This document shows, one piece after another, positions 36,077-45,658 of a stretch of 64,000 nt of DNA. The notes beneath the pieces were generated by a model. It did not search any database and was not told the DNA's origin. It saw only the letters and a list, made by a program, of their open reading frames with translations. Position numbers and translations under genes: made by a program. Location: positions 62,001 to 126,000 of the forward strand of contig NZ_JXQM01000010.1 of assembly GCF_000832065.1 (NCBI RefSeq), given 5' to 3'. The number at the start of each line of letters is the position of its first letter. The stretch's first letter is position 1. This DNA is from Nitrosospira sp. NpAV (GTDB lineage Bacteria > Pseudomonadota > Gammaproteobacteria > Burkholderiales > Nitrosomonadaceae).

Positions 36077-37663
36077 TCAGGCGGGTACAGTGATGAGCGA
36101 AGGCGGCGCGGCGGCATCAAGCGCCTGCATGTAGAGGTTTCGATAGGAGGAAAACATCAGTTTGTCGTTATAGTAACGCTTCACGCGCTCAAGTCCGGCC
36201 TGTTGTGCCGCGTGCCAACGTGCCGTGTTATTGAGCAGTTCAAGCGCCGCTTTTGCTGCCCCTTCCGGATCGGCGATAAAAACCACGCTTCCAGCTGCAC
36301 CGAGTGCGCGATCTTCTTCGCCGCTGCCCTCGATGAGCTCGCGACAAGACCCCACATCCGTTGCCAGGCATGGCACGCCACTGGCAAATGCCTCCAGCAC
36401 TACCAGGGGCAGCGCCTCGCTGATCGAAGTCAACACCATCAATCCCAGTTGCGGAAGAATTTCCGTCACGTTCTGGAAACCCAGGAATTTGACGTGGTCC
36501 TGCAAGCCAAGGCTCGCGACCAATTCCTTGCATTCATTCACATACGAGGGGTCTTCGTCTTCCGGACCCACGATCCAACCGAGCGCGTCGGATCGTTCAT
36601 TGACCAGCATTCGCATGGTGCGGATAAACGTCTTAATGTCCTTGATGGGCACCACGCGTCCAATCAATCCCAGAATCGGTGGAATCCCATCCGGCCGTTT
36701 CTCGAGTGCGGTCTGATACCTTTGCAAGTCGATGCCGTTGGTGATGACGCGCGTTCTTTCCGGCACGGCGCCATCCGCAATCTGTCTCTGGCGATTGCCT
36801 TCATACAAGCTGACAATGGGTGATGCGTGTGCATAGGCCATGCGGCCGATCTGCTCGTAGAATTTGATCCACAGCCCCCGGATATACCCCATTTCGTCAT
36901 GCAGGGTATTGCACACGTCATCACTGTGATCATGAATCCATGTTGCCTGGGCGAGATCGATTTTTCGCTCTTTGGTGTAGATACCATGCTCGGTGAGCAC
37001 AAATGGGATATTACGCCGCAGTCGAATCATCGCGCCCAGCAATCCGGCGTAACCGGTGGAAATGGCATGCACAGCCCTGACGGGTGGTAATTTAGCCGCG
37101 ATATCCGCCAGGATGAACAGCGGTGCGTGCATGGCGCGTATAGCCCAGAAATAGTCGACGAATGAAGGCTCCGTACAGCGCTCCCGGTACTGCTGCGTAA
37201 TATAGTCCCACGAAGCTTCGCTATACAGAAAATCTTCCTCGCTGACACCTTCCACGGAACCCAGCCGGGAAAATGCGCTGATCATTTCCTCGCCTGACAA
37301 TTGAACCGATTGACGCATATGCGCATGCAGTTCGGCCATTTCTGAGAAAGCCCTGCGATTGCCTTTACGTGCGCTTGTTTTTAAAGCTTTGGGGGGGCGC
37401 AGCAAATAGTGCGTTTCGACATGGGTTACATTGGATGGAAATTGATATTGTGGAGGGCCGTACATTTTTTGATCCCCGCCGATAAAAACAACGGCAAAGT
37501 TGATCTCCGGCAAGCCGCTGATAATCTGATGAACCCATGCGGATACCCCCCCCCGGACATAGGGATAAGTGCCTTCGAGCAACAAGGCAATATCAGCCAC
37601 TGGTCCGTTCGTTTGCATTACCTGTGCCCTTTGTCGCGCCATTGTCTTTCCACCGCTACTCAT
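36077..37663 (-). CDS. pelF: PelF, GT4 glycosyltransferase
   Basis: A 528-residue cytosolic glycosyltransferase of the GT-B/GT4 type. The family opener IALLLEGTYPYVRGGVSAWVHQ and the donor-binding region ISEALPLVVLEAFASGVPCLATDVG are clear. PelF uses UDP-sugars (UDP-GlcNAc/GalNAc in Pseudomonas) to polymerise Pel. The exact start is unsure; ATGs at 37663, 37642 and 37618 are all possible. It overlaps the end of pelE by 8 bases. Confidence 0.93.
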   Translation of the reverse strand: MSSGGKTMARQRAQVMQTNGPVADIALLLEGTYPYVRGGVSAWVHQIISGLPEINFAVVFIGGDQKMYGPPQYQFPSNVTHVETHYLLRPPKALKTSARKGNRRAFSEMAELHAHMRQSVQLSGEEMISAFSRLGSVEGVSEEDFLYSEASWDYITQQYRERCTEPSFVDYFWAIRAMHAPLFILADIAAKLPPVRAVHAISTGYAGLLGAMIRLRRNIPFVLTEHGIYTKERKIDLAQATWIHDHSDDVCNTLHDEMGYIRGLWIKFYEQIGRMAYAHASPIVSLYEGNRQRQIADGAVPERTRVITNGIDLQRYQTALEKRPDGIPPILGLIGRVVPIKDIKTFIRTMRMLVNERSDALGWIVGPEDEDPSYVNECKELVASLGLQDHVKFLGFQNVTEILPQLGLMVLTSISEALPLVVLEAFASGVPCLATDVGSCRELIEGSGEEDRALGAAGSVVFIADPEGAAKAALELLNNTARWHAAQQAGLERVKRYYNDKLMFSSYRNLYMQALDAAAPPSLITVPA

Positions 37664-38681
37664 GCGCCCACCATACTTTCACCTGCGCCAGTTCCCGCCC
37701 TTTTTCGCCGGGCCGCTTAAGCGCAGACAGACAGCGCCTCACTTCCAGAAATTTCCGCTCATTAAAAGCAATTTCAGCAAGCCATGGCAGGATCTTCTGC
37801 TCATCAATGCCGGCCACTTTTGCATAGGAAAAAGCCTCCCGCGCCGGTGCGAGGTTGCCGGAATCCAACAGGATCCGGCCATATAACAGCCAGCTGTCGC
37901 CATCGCGCTTATCGGGAAGAGAGGGAGCCACGGGCTTGGCCTCCAATGGACCGAGCACTAACTCCATATGATATCGCGCAGTCTGCAACCAATGCTCCCT
38001 TACTGCGCCTTGGGCCAAGCGGTGGTATACCAATTCCCAGCATAGCGCGGCAATCGTTTTATGGTGGCTATTTCGCATACGAACCGGAATGTCCGGCAGC
38101 GCGTCGGTCAATGCCAGAATTCGCTCCGCCAGCTTTCTTTCGCTATCGTCCTTCATGGCGTAAGCCAGCAACCGCACGTCATCCACCGGGTCCCGAGTCG
38201 CTTTCGACCACACAATCATGGCTTCGCGTGGCAGCATATACCGCGTTGCCATCACCGCCTTGAGCCGTTTCAACGGCCGGCCGGCAAAATGCACGATCTG
38301 GCGTAATGCGCCTTGGCTATAGGGCGGCACCGGAAAGATCACGGGCGGAGTGAATGGCAGCTCCGGTACGATAACGAGCTTTACATTGTGCGAAGAGCGG
38401 TTGCGAGGGCGTCTCAAGGCACCGATAATGCTCCACAGCAAACCCAGTGCGCCGAATATGGGTAAAATCAATAGAAAAATGAATAACAAACTTAAGCTTC
38501 TTCGCACCGGCAACTTATACCGGCGCGGCAGCAACTGCCAAAAACCCTGCGCCAGATAATAGGATGAAACAACATGCAATATGACAGCGGCCAGTACAAG
38601 CCAATAACTCGCGCTCCACCAGAGCAGCATGCCTGCCAGCATCTCGGCACCTAATCCCAAAACTACAGGCAGTCGAACCAT
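37656..38681 (-). CDS. pelE: PelE, inner-membrane TPR protein
   Basis: A 341-residue protein. Two membrane helices lie near the N terminus (within residues about 1-75), followed by a soluble helical TPR region ending in EREFLEVRR-type repeats (NERKFLEVRRCLSALK). This agrees with PelE, which sits with PelD and PelG in the synthase complex. It overlaps pelD by one base and pelF by 8, so translation is coupled. Confidence 0.88.
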   Translation of the reverse strand: MVRLPVVLGLGAEMLAGMLLWWSASYWLVLAAVILHVVSSYYLAQGFWQLLPRRYKLPVRRSLSLLFIFLLILPIFGALGLLWSIIGALRRPRNRSSHNVKLVIVPELPFTPPVIFPVPPYSQGALRQIVHFAGRPLKRLKAVMATRYMLPREAMIVWSKATRDPVDDVRLLAYAMKDDSERKLAERILALTDALPDIPVRMRNSHHKTIAALCWELVYHRLAQGAVREHWLQTARYHMELVLGPLEAKPVAPSLPDKRDGDSWLLYGRILLDSGNLAPAREAFSYAKVAGIDEQKILPWLAEIAFNERKFLEVRRCLSALKRPGEKGRELAQVKVWWAHE

Positions 38682-39952
38682 CAGTGCAGCTCCAGAGAGC
38701 GAATTCTTTGCGGATCGATTTCATTGATGGGCAGCAACTCGCTCCTTACTTTCGCAAGAACGCCATCCGCCCGTTGCATCCATGCTTGCGTCTCCGCGGC
38801 ATTGGTTAATGGCAGCATGATCCAGATAACTTGCTGTCCTTCATCCTGGATCATGCAGATCATGTCGATAGCGCGTATTGAAGACCTGAGTTTTTCGTAA
38901 GCAACCATGACATCAGCATTATCTCCCGACAACCTCAAGAGCGTTGCATCGAGCTTGAATTCTTTATAATCCTGATGCACCCGCTCAAACGAGACCATAA
39001 AACGCGTGATGGAGGCGGTCGCCGCACCGAAACGAAGATGGTCCACACCATGCGCCACGAGTACCGCGATAAGTTTTAGATTATTCTCGTTAAATGCAAA
39101 AAACGGCATGGATCTCACCAGCAGTATGGCGTGAATTTCGCCCGTTGAGTCGATCACCGGAATGGCGGCCAACAATTCATTTTGATCCACCGCGTTTTCC
39201 GTTATGAGGTTTACCGCAGCCATTTCACCGCTTTCGAGCGCGGTTTTTAATACAGGATCATTATCATCGATCGTAAAATCTTCCCCAATACGGGCCAAAA
39301 CCCTGGCTGTATCGATACGGTCGGCAGTCAGACCCACGATACATGCTTGTGTCAGCGCGCCGTATTCCGCCACGAATTCGATGAGTTCTTGCAACGAAGA
39401 TTCGGTAAGCCCATCGATGGCATCGAGGGCGGATTGTAAATGCATAATGCCTTCACGCAATGAGAACCCGCTATTCGCCACGGTTTGCTCTAGGCGGTCA
39501 TGCGACAGGCGTAATAACTGATAATTGCGCGTAAATTCCTCAAGACGCTCTGCGCGGTATTGATAGGCGCCTTCAAGCCGGTGCAAGCGGCGCCCCCACA
39601 TGTCTCGAAACTCTCCCGCCACCATCGCCACGACCACAACGCCGATCGCCCATGCCAGCGGAAACCCGGATGCGGCCTGCCACTCCTGGTTAATGGCAAC
39701 GCCCAATATTGCCAATATCAGCAATGCGCTCATAAAACCATAGACGAACCCATATCGTAGACCGGCAAGCAAGGGACCCAATACCGGCCAGGGGAACCCT
39801 CCGCCCAGCCGGAACGGATCCTGTTGCTGGGTGACAAACGACGCCACTATCATGATCGCTGTCAGCGCAATGGTTTCAAACCATCCCGCCCATGCCGAGC
39901 TTGGATTGCTGACATTAACGACTTCAATACCTTCCAGCCAGGGTTTTTTCAT
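38681..39952 (-). CDS. pelD: PelD, c-di-GMP receptor of the Pel synthase
   Basis: A 423-residue protein. N-terminal membrane helices (about 28-135), a coiled segment, a GAF domain (about 165-310) and a degenerate GGDEF domain (about 325-423). R360-A-I-D363 matches the inhibitory-site RxxD that binds c-di-GMP in Pseudomonas PelD, while the GGDEF motif itself is gone (MIQDEGQQ region). Pel production is therefore probably switched on by c-di-GMP after translation. Start overlaps the pelB stop as ATGA. Confidence 0.92.
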   Translation of the reverse strand: MKKPWLEGIEVVNVSNPSSAWAGWFETIALTAIMIVASFVTQQQDPFRLGGGFPWPVLGPLLAGLRYGFVYGFMSALLILAILGVAINQEWQAASGFPLAWAIGVVVVAMVAGEFRDMWGRRLHRLEGAYQYRAERLEEFTRNYQLLRLSHDRLEQTVANSGFSLREGIMHLQSALDAIDGLTESSLQELIEFVAEYGALTQACIVGLTADRIDTARVLARIGEDFTIDDNDPVLKTALESGEMAAVNLITENAVDQNELLAAIPVIDSTGEIHAILLVRSMPFFAFNENNLKLIAVLVAHGVDHLRFGAATASITRFMVSFERVHQDYKEFKLDATLLRLSGDNADVMVAYEKLRSSIRAIDMICMIQDEGQQVIWIMLPLTNAAETQAWMQRADGVLAKVRSELLPINEIDPQRIRSLELH

Positions 39953-42699
39953 GGCTTTGTCTGCTCCTGATTCTGGATGGATACCGCTTGTAATTCCCGA
40001 ATTTTTGCCAATGTCTGACGGCAGATATCCAATTCATCATTTAACGAACTTTGATTCGGCGCGGCTTCTCCCCCAAGCCATCGGGCGGCCCGGTCAATAT
40101 CATCAATGGATAACGGCAGCGTATTCCCGGCTACAGGCCCACCCGGCTGTTGCCGCAAGTGATTAGAAACCGCCGCCAGCTGCGCTGATATAACTTTCTG
40201 GTTACCGTCTCTTAATGCATCGGCAAAAGTGACCCAGCCCGGCAACTGAAGACGCTCACGTTGACGCCTCAGTGCAAAATGACGGGCATTATCCATGGTT
40301 TTTGTGAAACCCCAACGTTCTCTTATTGATTGCCATTTCTTTGATTCATCCAGATTACTGGATTGCGCCCGCTGGTCTTTCGATCCGAGGAAGTATTCGG
40401 CCAAACGTGCAGGGTACTGCACTTCCGGTTGATTGAAGTGCTGCGAAACAAACATTTCCAGCGCGCTGAACCGGACATGATTGGCATTTGCGGGACACCC
40501 CGCCCATTCCATATTATCGGCTAATGTCAACGTCCATAGGAAATCCCTGGGCCGGGTGGTCAACGATCGCAGATACCACTCCCCTGCCTGCATAGATTTG
40601 CCAAGCGTATGCTCCGCCGCCGCCAATGCTTCCGCCAGGGGCGGACCTACCGCCGATTGACTGCCGGATTGATTGCGATAGGGTTGAACGAGTGCGTCAA
40701 TCGATGGATTATCGATTACTTTATCCGACAGCAACACCCAGATCATCGCTTCGGCAATTTCCGGATCGGGACCCCGCAGGCGCAAAAGCTGACCTAATGC
40801 ATGGCGAGCCGCGTCACGTTCGCCATTACCCATTTTGCGTATCGACTGAAAGTACCAGTAGTCGGGGGCCTGTGCGAGCGTCGCTGCTGGCATCGCATCC
40901 GCCAGCGATAGCCAATGCTCAAGTTCTCCCCAATTTTTACGATTCCAAGAAAAACGCATGAGGCGTTGCAAATCTTCAATGCGTCGCAAGTGATCCCATC
41001 CATAATGCGCAAGACGCTCGCTTTTTTTATCGTCGCGATGACGTGTCGCCAACCGTTGCAGATTTTCCAGTATCTCCGCATCCTTGGGACGAAAAGTCAG
41101 CGCCTTTTCATAGGCTTTCTCGGCATACGCATCCTGGCCTAATTGGGTGGATACTCTGCCCAGCAATAACCAGTACGCTTCCGCGTAAGCGGGATCAGGC
41201 GAGTTGAAATCGCGGAGTAACTCAAAGCTTTTCTGCGCGTCTCCCGCTTCTTCATACAGGCGGGCCAATTCCATTCTCTGCTGTCCCACCTGCGTGGTCG
41301 GCATCTCCTGATGTATGGCAAGCGCCGCGCGGGGTTTCCCTTGAAGAAGCAGCACCTGGGCGAGCGCTTTCAGCGTTTCCACGGGATTATTGAAACGTTC
41401 GGCGTGGGCACGCAATTGTTGCTCCACATGAGTGGGTTGTGCCGTGGCAAGGCCGGCGGTGACATAAGCCTCTGCTTCGATACCGGTCAATTTGCGGCGC
41501 ATCATGATGGCCTCAAGCAATTGCACCAGGGCTTTTTGATCCGGTTTTGCCCGGGCAAGCTCAAAAGCTCGTGTCTCCGCTTCGTTGTCGGCCCGGGCGC
41601 GCGCAAAAGACGACCATATTTCCAGAGCCTCATCGGGCTGTCCATTCCAGTCATAAATGTGAGCAATCAACCGTTGGCGCTCGCTCCCGGCAACCACGGA
41701 AGTTTTCAGTTGTGCCGCACGTTCGAGGCTCTCTTTCAACAATCCTAGCGATACCTGCAGCCGTATAATACGTTCAACGACCGACCGATCGCCGGGTGAT
41801 AAACGGCTCGCTTCTTCCAGCCACGCCAATGCCTGCTCGCGATCGCCAAGCGGCTCGGCGATATTGGAGCCAAGCAACAAAAGCTCTGCATCGCTTTCGC
41901 CTCTATCTTTGAGGTTGTCCAACATCTGCGCTGCGGCCTTCAAAGCCTCGTTGTCAATGCCTGCCTGAAGATAGGCACGCAAACTGGATTTCGCGATCCT
42001 CGTCTTTTTCGTCACCGATCCCGCAAGCGAAAAAGCCTTAAATAGATCTTGTGCGGCCAACCGCGGCTGATTTGCCGCGATACGCTGTTTTGCAGCTGAA
42101 ACCAGCCAAGCCGATTTTCTATCATCACTTTCATTCAATATGAGAAGCAACTGCTCAAAAGTTTCGGCGAGTACCGAAGGTTCGGCAAATTGCTCCGCCA
42201 ATGTGATCACCTGATCCAGTTCCTTGTCATTGTTCGCCATGTGTAGCAATGAAGGAATAAGCTCGGTGATACGGGCACGCAGCGTTCCTTCAACATCCTT
42301 GGGAGGCTGCCTGTAAAGTTGCTGCAATGCCAGCTTGAGCTCAGCAAGGCGGATTTCGTAGCTCAGGTTGGATTCGGGAGCCTGCTTCAGCGGATCAATG
42401 GCGCGGACCGCCTCATCGGTCAGGCCCGCTTCGGTCAATACCTGCACCAATGACAAGCGCAAAGGGGCGTTATTTGGATCGGACTGGACCAAAACACGAA
42501 GATAGGCAACCGATAAGGCATCCTTTGCCGACAGGTTGGATGGATCCCGGAATGCCGGCTGGCGGGGAAACAATACCCAGAAAACGATTAAAAGCACCGC
42601 GCTCATGAACATCAATGCGGGTGCGTTTAGCAAGGATTCACGCTGGGTTTCAACACGCAAGGCTGAATTCCCCTGCGGCGTTTCTTTCAGGTATAACAT
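39949..42699 (-). CDS. pelB: PelB-like TPR protein lacking the outer-membrane barrel
   Basis: A 916-residue protein. One N-terminal membrane helix (about 28-46) is followed by a long array of TPR-type helices through about residue 800. In Pseudomonas, PelB is about 1190 residues and its last 300 form the export porin; here the protein stops at QNQEQTKP without beta-barrel sequence. The stop is joined to pelD by an ATGA overlap, so a simple local frameshift with the barrel still downstream is ruled out. Its start lies inside pelA (50-base overlap). The periplasmic scaffold for PelA seems retained, but the export pore must be elsewhere or different. Confidence 0.85.
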   Translation of the reverse strand: MLYLKETPQGNSALRVETQRESLLNAPALMFMSAVLLIVFWVLFPRQPAFRDPSNLSAKDALSVAYLRVLVQSDPNNAPLRLSLVQVLTEAGLTDEAVRAIDPLKQAPESNLSYEIRLAELKLALQQLYRQPPKDVEGTLRARITELIPSLLHMANNDKELDQVITLAEQFAEPSVLAETFEQLLLILNESDDRKSAWLVSAAKQRIAANQPRLAAQDLFKAFSLAGSVTKKTRIAKSSLRAYLQAGIDNEALKAAAQMLDNLKDRGESDAELLLLGSNIAEPLGDREQALAWLEEASRLSPGDRSVVERIIRLQVSLGLLKESLERAAQLKTSVVAGSERQRLIAHIYDWNGQPDEALEIWSSFARARADNEAETRAFELARAKPDQKALVQLLEAIMMRRKLTGIEAEAYVTAGLATAQPTHVEQQLRAHAERFNNPVETLKALAQVLLLQGKPRAALAIHQEMPTTQVGQQRMELARLYEEAGDAQKSFELLRDFNSPDPAYAEAYWLLLGRVSTQLGQDAYAEKAYEKALTFRPKDAEILENLQRLATRHRDDKKSERLAHYGWDHLRRIEDLQRLMRFSWNRKNWGELEHWLSLADAMPAATLAQAPDYWYFQSIRKMGNGERDAARHALGQLLRLRGPDPEIAEAMIWVLLSDKVIDNPSIDALVQPYRNQSGSQSAVGPPLAEALAAAEHTLGKSMQAGEWYLRSLTTRPRDFLWTLTLADNMEWAGCPANANHVRFSALEMFVSQHFNQPEVQYPARLAEYFLGSKDQRAQSSNLDESKKWQSIRERWGFTKTMDNARHFALRRQRERLQLPGWVTFADALRDGNQKVISAQLAAVSNHLRQQPGGPVAGNTLPLSIDDIDRAARWLGGEAAPNQSSLNDELDICRQTLAKIRELQAVSIQNQEQTKP

Positions 42700-45361
42700 A
42701 TACGGAATGTGAATTCCGCCGCTGGGAGCTCAAGGCCTCGCCGTTTACTTTTAGGGTGCAAGATGCGGGAATCCCGAGCGTCAAATCCCCACGTGGCTCA
42801 AATAAGAAGGTAGCGGAACCATCGGCATTCAGGTGCCATGATTTTAGCGGTGCACTGGCATCAATCAACCGCAAAGCCGGGGCGCCATCGCGCGCAGGCC
42901 TGAGAACGGCATGATTGCGCGCCAGATGAATATAGCGAATGGTATCCCGGTCGGAATATCCGACAACATCTGTTGAGATCTGCGGTGTCATTTCCGCGAC
43001 AGGTAATCGCACCGTTCTGAGCGTATCCCCGAAAAGCAGCCAATCCCCATCGAGATCGCGCGCGATACTCGCCGTTTGAAAAGCCCGTCCACGCCAGACG
43101 TATTCATCGAGCCACACATTCAGTACATTTTCCGCACGCTGCTCGTCCGCGAGCCGATCCAGGAGGTCGGCGCCATTTGCATGCAACAGCGCATCGGCGT
43201 GAAACGAAAGGGACGCGGCACGCAAGCGGCGTGCGCGATCGAGCTCCTGGTTCCAATCGCTGATTATGCCAAAATTCAGCGCCTCCCCATACCAGAGTTG
43301 TGCAAACAGCGGCTCGCCGGTCAGTGGCGTCAGCACTTGCGTGCCCCACTGAGTGGGGCGCAGTGCCGGAGAAAGATCCGCAACGGATAGCGTGCCGCTC
43401 TGCCAGTACAACCCCCCTCCGCCATAATGTGGCAATGCGCCCTTCTCAGCTGCCGCCAGCGCGGCGGGACCAGGTTTGCCATCGCCAGACCAGATCAGCA
43501 ATAGAGGAGAGTTGGGCGCCACTGATTGCATAAATCCAATGGTTCCCGTGCTCTCGCGCGTCATCTCCGCCGCGTAACCCTCCATAAATACGCTATAGCG
43601 ATAAGGTTGCTGGTCCGCGTCGGTTTTTCCTTCGAATATTCCCCAGTAAAAGGGATGACTATACGTGTGGCTCGCCAATCGAACCTGCGGCAGGGCGGCC
43701 AATTGCCGGATTTTGTTGCGCTGCTCCTCACTGCTGACTTCAGCCTCGATCACGCCCAATGTTACCGGCGTGGTAATTTTTTCGATCCATGCCCTGAGCC
43801 GATCGATGGCTTCAACACCTTGCTCGTCTTTGGCGAACAGACGGTCGCCACGCACCTCGATAATTCCCAATCGGCGGCCATTTTCCGTCGTCAGATCAAA
43901 TATTGGCTGCTGTGCCGACAGGCGCAGCGCGGCCTTGAAAAAAGAAAAGGGATCGAGCAGCCATTCATGCCGGCCCGACACTGTCTCGCTCATGATGTGA
44001 GGATGCAACGCATACCCGCCCCATGCGCCCACAGCAACCGGATGGAATATGTTGGCGCCATTGTTCAACGTTAACCAGGCCTCATGATTATCGTGAACCC
44101 GGATATCCGGCGTACCACTACCCACGATGGGTGCTGTGCCTGGCCGGCCCAGACGTTCATCGACAGTACCGAGCTTGAGTCTATCTGTTGTGGGTTGCAG
44201 CTCTCCCTGATAATTGACTACGTTCCGGCAAGCGGCGCCCGCCGGCAAATAACCCATGAATACTACCGGCAAACCTGCATCGACTTCCGACTTCAAACGC
44301 GCGCAGATGCTGTCATAACGGCCACGGCTGTCTTCAGGCAACCATGTGATTACACCGGCATACCGTCCTACCAGCGGCTCTATGGGCAAGGGAAGCTGAT
44401 CGATATACCAGTAGTCGAGCGCTAGCCCTAGATATTCCAAAGGCATTGCCGCGTGTTTGAATAGTTCATGATCCATCTGCTGCGAGGGTGTGCCATTTAT
44501 GATGGCCAGCAGTTTGCGCGGCACCAGACGCATGCGCCCCTGGCCCAGCCAGGTGAGATCGCCGTTGGCGACCCAGGGCATGAACCCGAGTTCAACAATT
44601 TGACGCGCCGTTTTTTCCGCTTCGGCCCAGTTACCCGGTTCGACATAATCCAGTACGGTAACAGGTACGTTAAATTCATCTTGCGTACGCTTCAATTGCT
44701 TGAGAAGCCATTCCCGGTTTTCTTTCTTCGTCGGTGCGTGCTTGCCGGTAACGGGATCGAAACCGTGAAAAAGCGATTCTGCAACCATACCATCGGCATA
44801 CTGGGCTGCGCGATCCAGCACTTCAAAACCGCGATTGAGAATGAGCTTGCAACCGGGAAAGCGGCGTTTCACTTCCGCAAGCAGTGCAACCAACCCTTTC
44901 TCCTGTTCCTCGCGCTGTTTGCCTTCACTCGTTACAATCAGATAGCTATCAACGGTATCAAGGAAAAACGCGCGGTAACCGTCGCGCCACAGGCGGCCGA
45001 AATGGTGCTCCAGCAAATAATCGTGCCAAGCAGGATCATTCATGTTCATCACCAGGCTATTCCATGCCGGATTTACGCCAATCGACCATTTCGTCTTGAC
45101 GTGCGGCATATCCTCGCTATTACGCGCAATCTCACCGAATGAGATATAGGCAAATATCAGTGAATCCAGATTTAACAATGCTGCTTTCTCATGTGGCAAG
45201 ATCTGGCTAGGCTGAATGACGATCTGGTCGAAATGACGCAAATCTTCCACCGGCGGACGGCTTCCGTAGTAGAACACGATGTCACGTTGTTCCAGGGTAT
45301 CGGCTAGTACAGTAGATGCCATAAATATTGATGGCAGCAATAGGAAACGAAGAAATAACAT
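42650..45361 (-). CDS. pelA: PelA, Pel hydrolase/deacetylase
   Basis: A 903-residue periplasmic enzyme. ATG 45361 gives a clean signal peptide (MLFLRFLLLPSIFMASTVLA); the frame from 45442 would run through an R1 repeat end. The N-terminal glycoside hydrolase domain (GH166/GH114-like; GRLWRDGYRAFFLDTVDSY, DGMVAESLFHG) is followed by a linker region and a deacetylase-like domain with HTYSHPF. The usual Asp-x-Asp motif reads VRGD here, so the first Asp appears replaced by Arg. In Pseudomonas, PelA trims and deacetylates Pel in the periplasm. First gene of the operon. Confidence 0.9.
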   Translation of the reverse strand: MLFLRFLLLPSIFMASTVLADTLEQRDIVFYYGSRPPVEDLRHFDQIVIQPSQILPHEKAALLNLDSLIFAYISFGEIARNSEDMPHVKTKWSIGVNPAWNSLVMNMNDPAWHDYLLEHHFGRLWRDGYRAFFLDTVDSYLIVTSEGKQREEQEKGLVALLAEVKRRFPGCKLILNRGFEVLDRAAQYADGMVAESLFHGFDPVTGKHAPTKKENREWLLKQLKRTQDEFNVPVTVLDYVEPGNWAEAEKTARQIVELGFMPWVANGDLTWLGQGRMRLVPRKLLAIINGTPSQQMDHELFKHAAMPLEYLGLALDYWYIDQLPLPIEPLVGRYAGVITWLPEDSRGRYDSICARLKSEVDAGLPVVFMGYLPAGAACRNVVNYQGELQPTTDRLKLGTVDERLGRPGTAPIVGSGTPDIRVHDNHEAWLTLNNGANIFHPVAVGAWGGYALHPHIMSETVSGRHEWLLDPFSFFKAALRLSAQQPIFDLTTENGRRLGIIEVRGDRLFAKDEQGVEAIDRLRAWIEKITTPVTLGVIEAEVSSEEQRNKIRQLAALPQVRLASHTYSHPFYWGIFEGKTDADQQPYRYSVFMEGYAAEMTRESTGTIGFMQSVAPNSPLLLIWSGDGKPGPAALAAAEKGALPHYGGGGLYWQSGTLSVADLSPALRPTQWGTQVLTPLTGEPLFAQLWYGEALNFGIISDWNQELDRARRLRAASLSFHADALLHANGADLLDRLADEQRAENVLNVWLDEYVWRGRAFQTASIARDLDGDWLLFGDTLRTVRLPVAEMTPQISTDVVGYSDRDTIRYIHLARNHAVLRPARDGAPALRLIDASAPLKSWHLNADGSATFLFEPRGDLTLGIPASCTLKVNGEALSSQRRNSHSVYVIPERNAAGEFSLAC

Positions 45362-45370
45362 TTTGCTTTT

Positions 45371-45510
45371 AACCCAAATCCGGTAGTTGGATACGATGAA
45401 GTGCGTGCCCTGCGACGAGCCCATCAAAGAAGTAGAGATCAAATGGTAAAAATTTTATGGACCATAGTTTTAAATGAAAGAATAAGTAATCAACGCCGGA
45501 TTCGGGTTTA
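45371..45510. repeat. Dispersed repeat R1, inverted ends at 45.4 kb
   Basis: AACCCAAATCCGGTAGTTGG (45371-45390) and CAACGCCGGATTCGGGTTTA (45491-45510) are imperfect inverted repeats about 100 bases apart. Each matches the R1 ends at 12.0 and 29.2 kb. The element sits immediately upstream of pelA and must contain or displace its promoter. The remaining gap to 45658 shows no gene. Confidence 0.5.
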
Positions 45511-45658
45511 AGGATTTCAATTTATTTCTCAACATGCGCTAGGCGGACGGCAAGATATTCTTGGCGTACGCCCGGCAGAAGTGGATTTGACAACAAGGAG
45601 ATCGGCTGAAAAGTATTACTTTCTTGCTACGATTCTTCAAATCCGGCAAACTGTTAGG

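Noticed and set aside
34704-45361. Interpretation of the PelB end as a frameshift with the barrel coded just downstream
   Set aside because: The pelB stop overlaps the pelD ATG directly and pelD is intact, so there is no room for barrel sequence.
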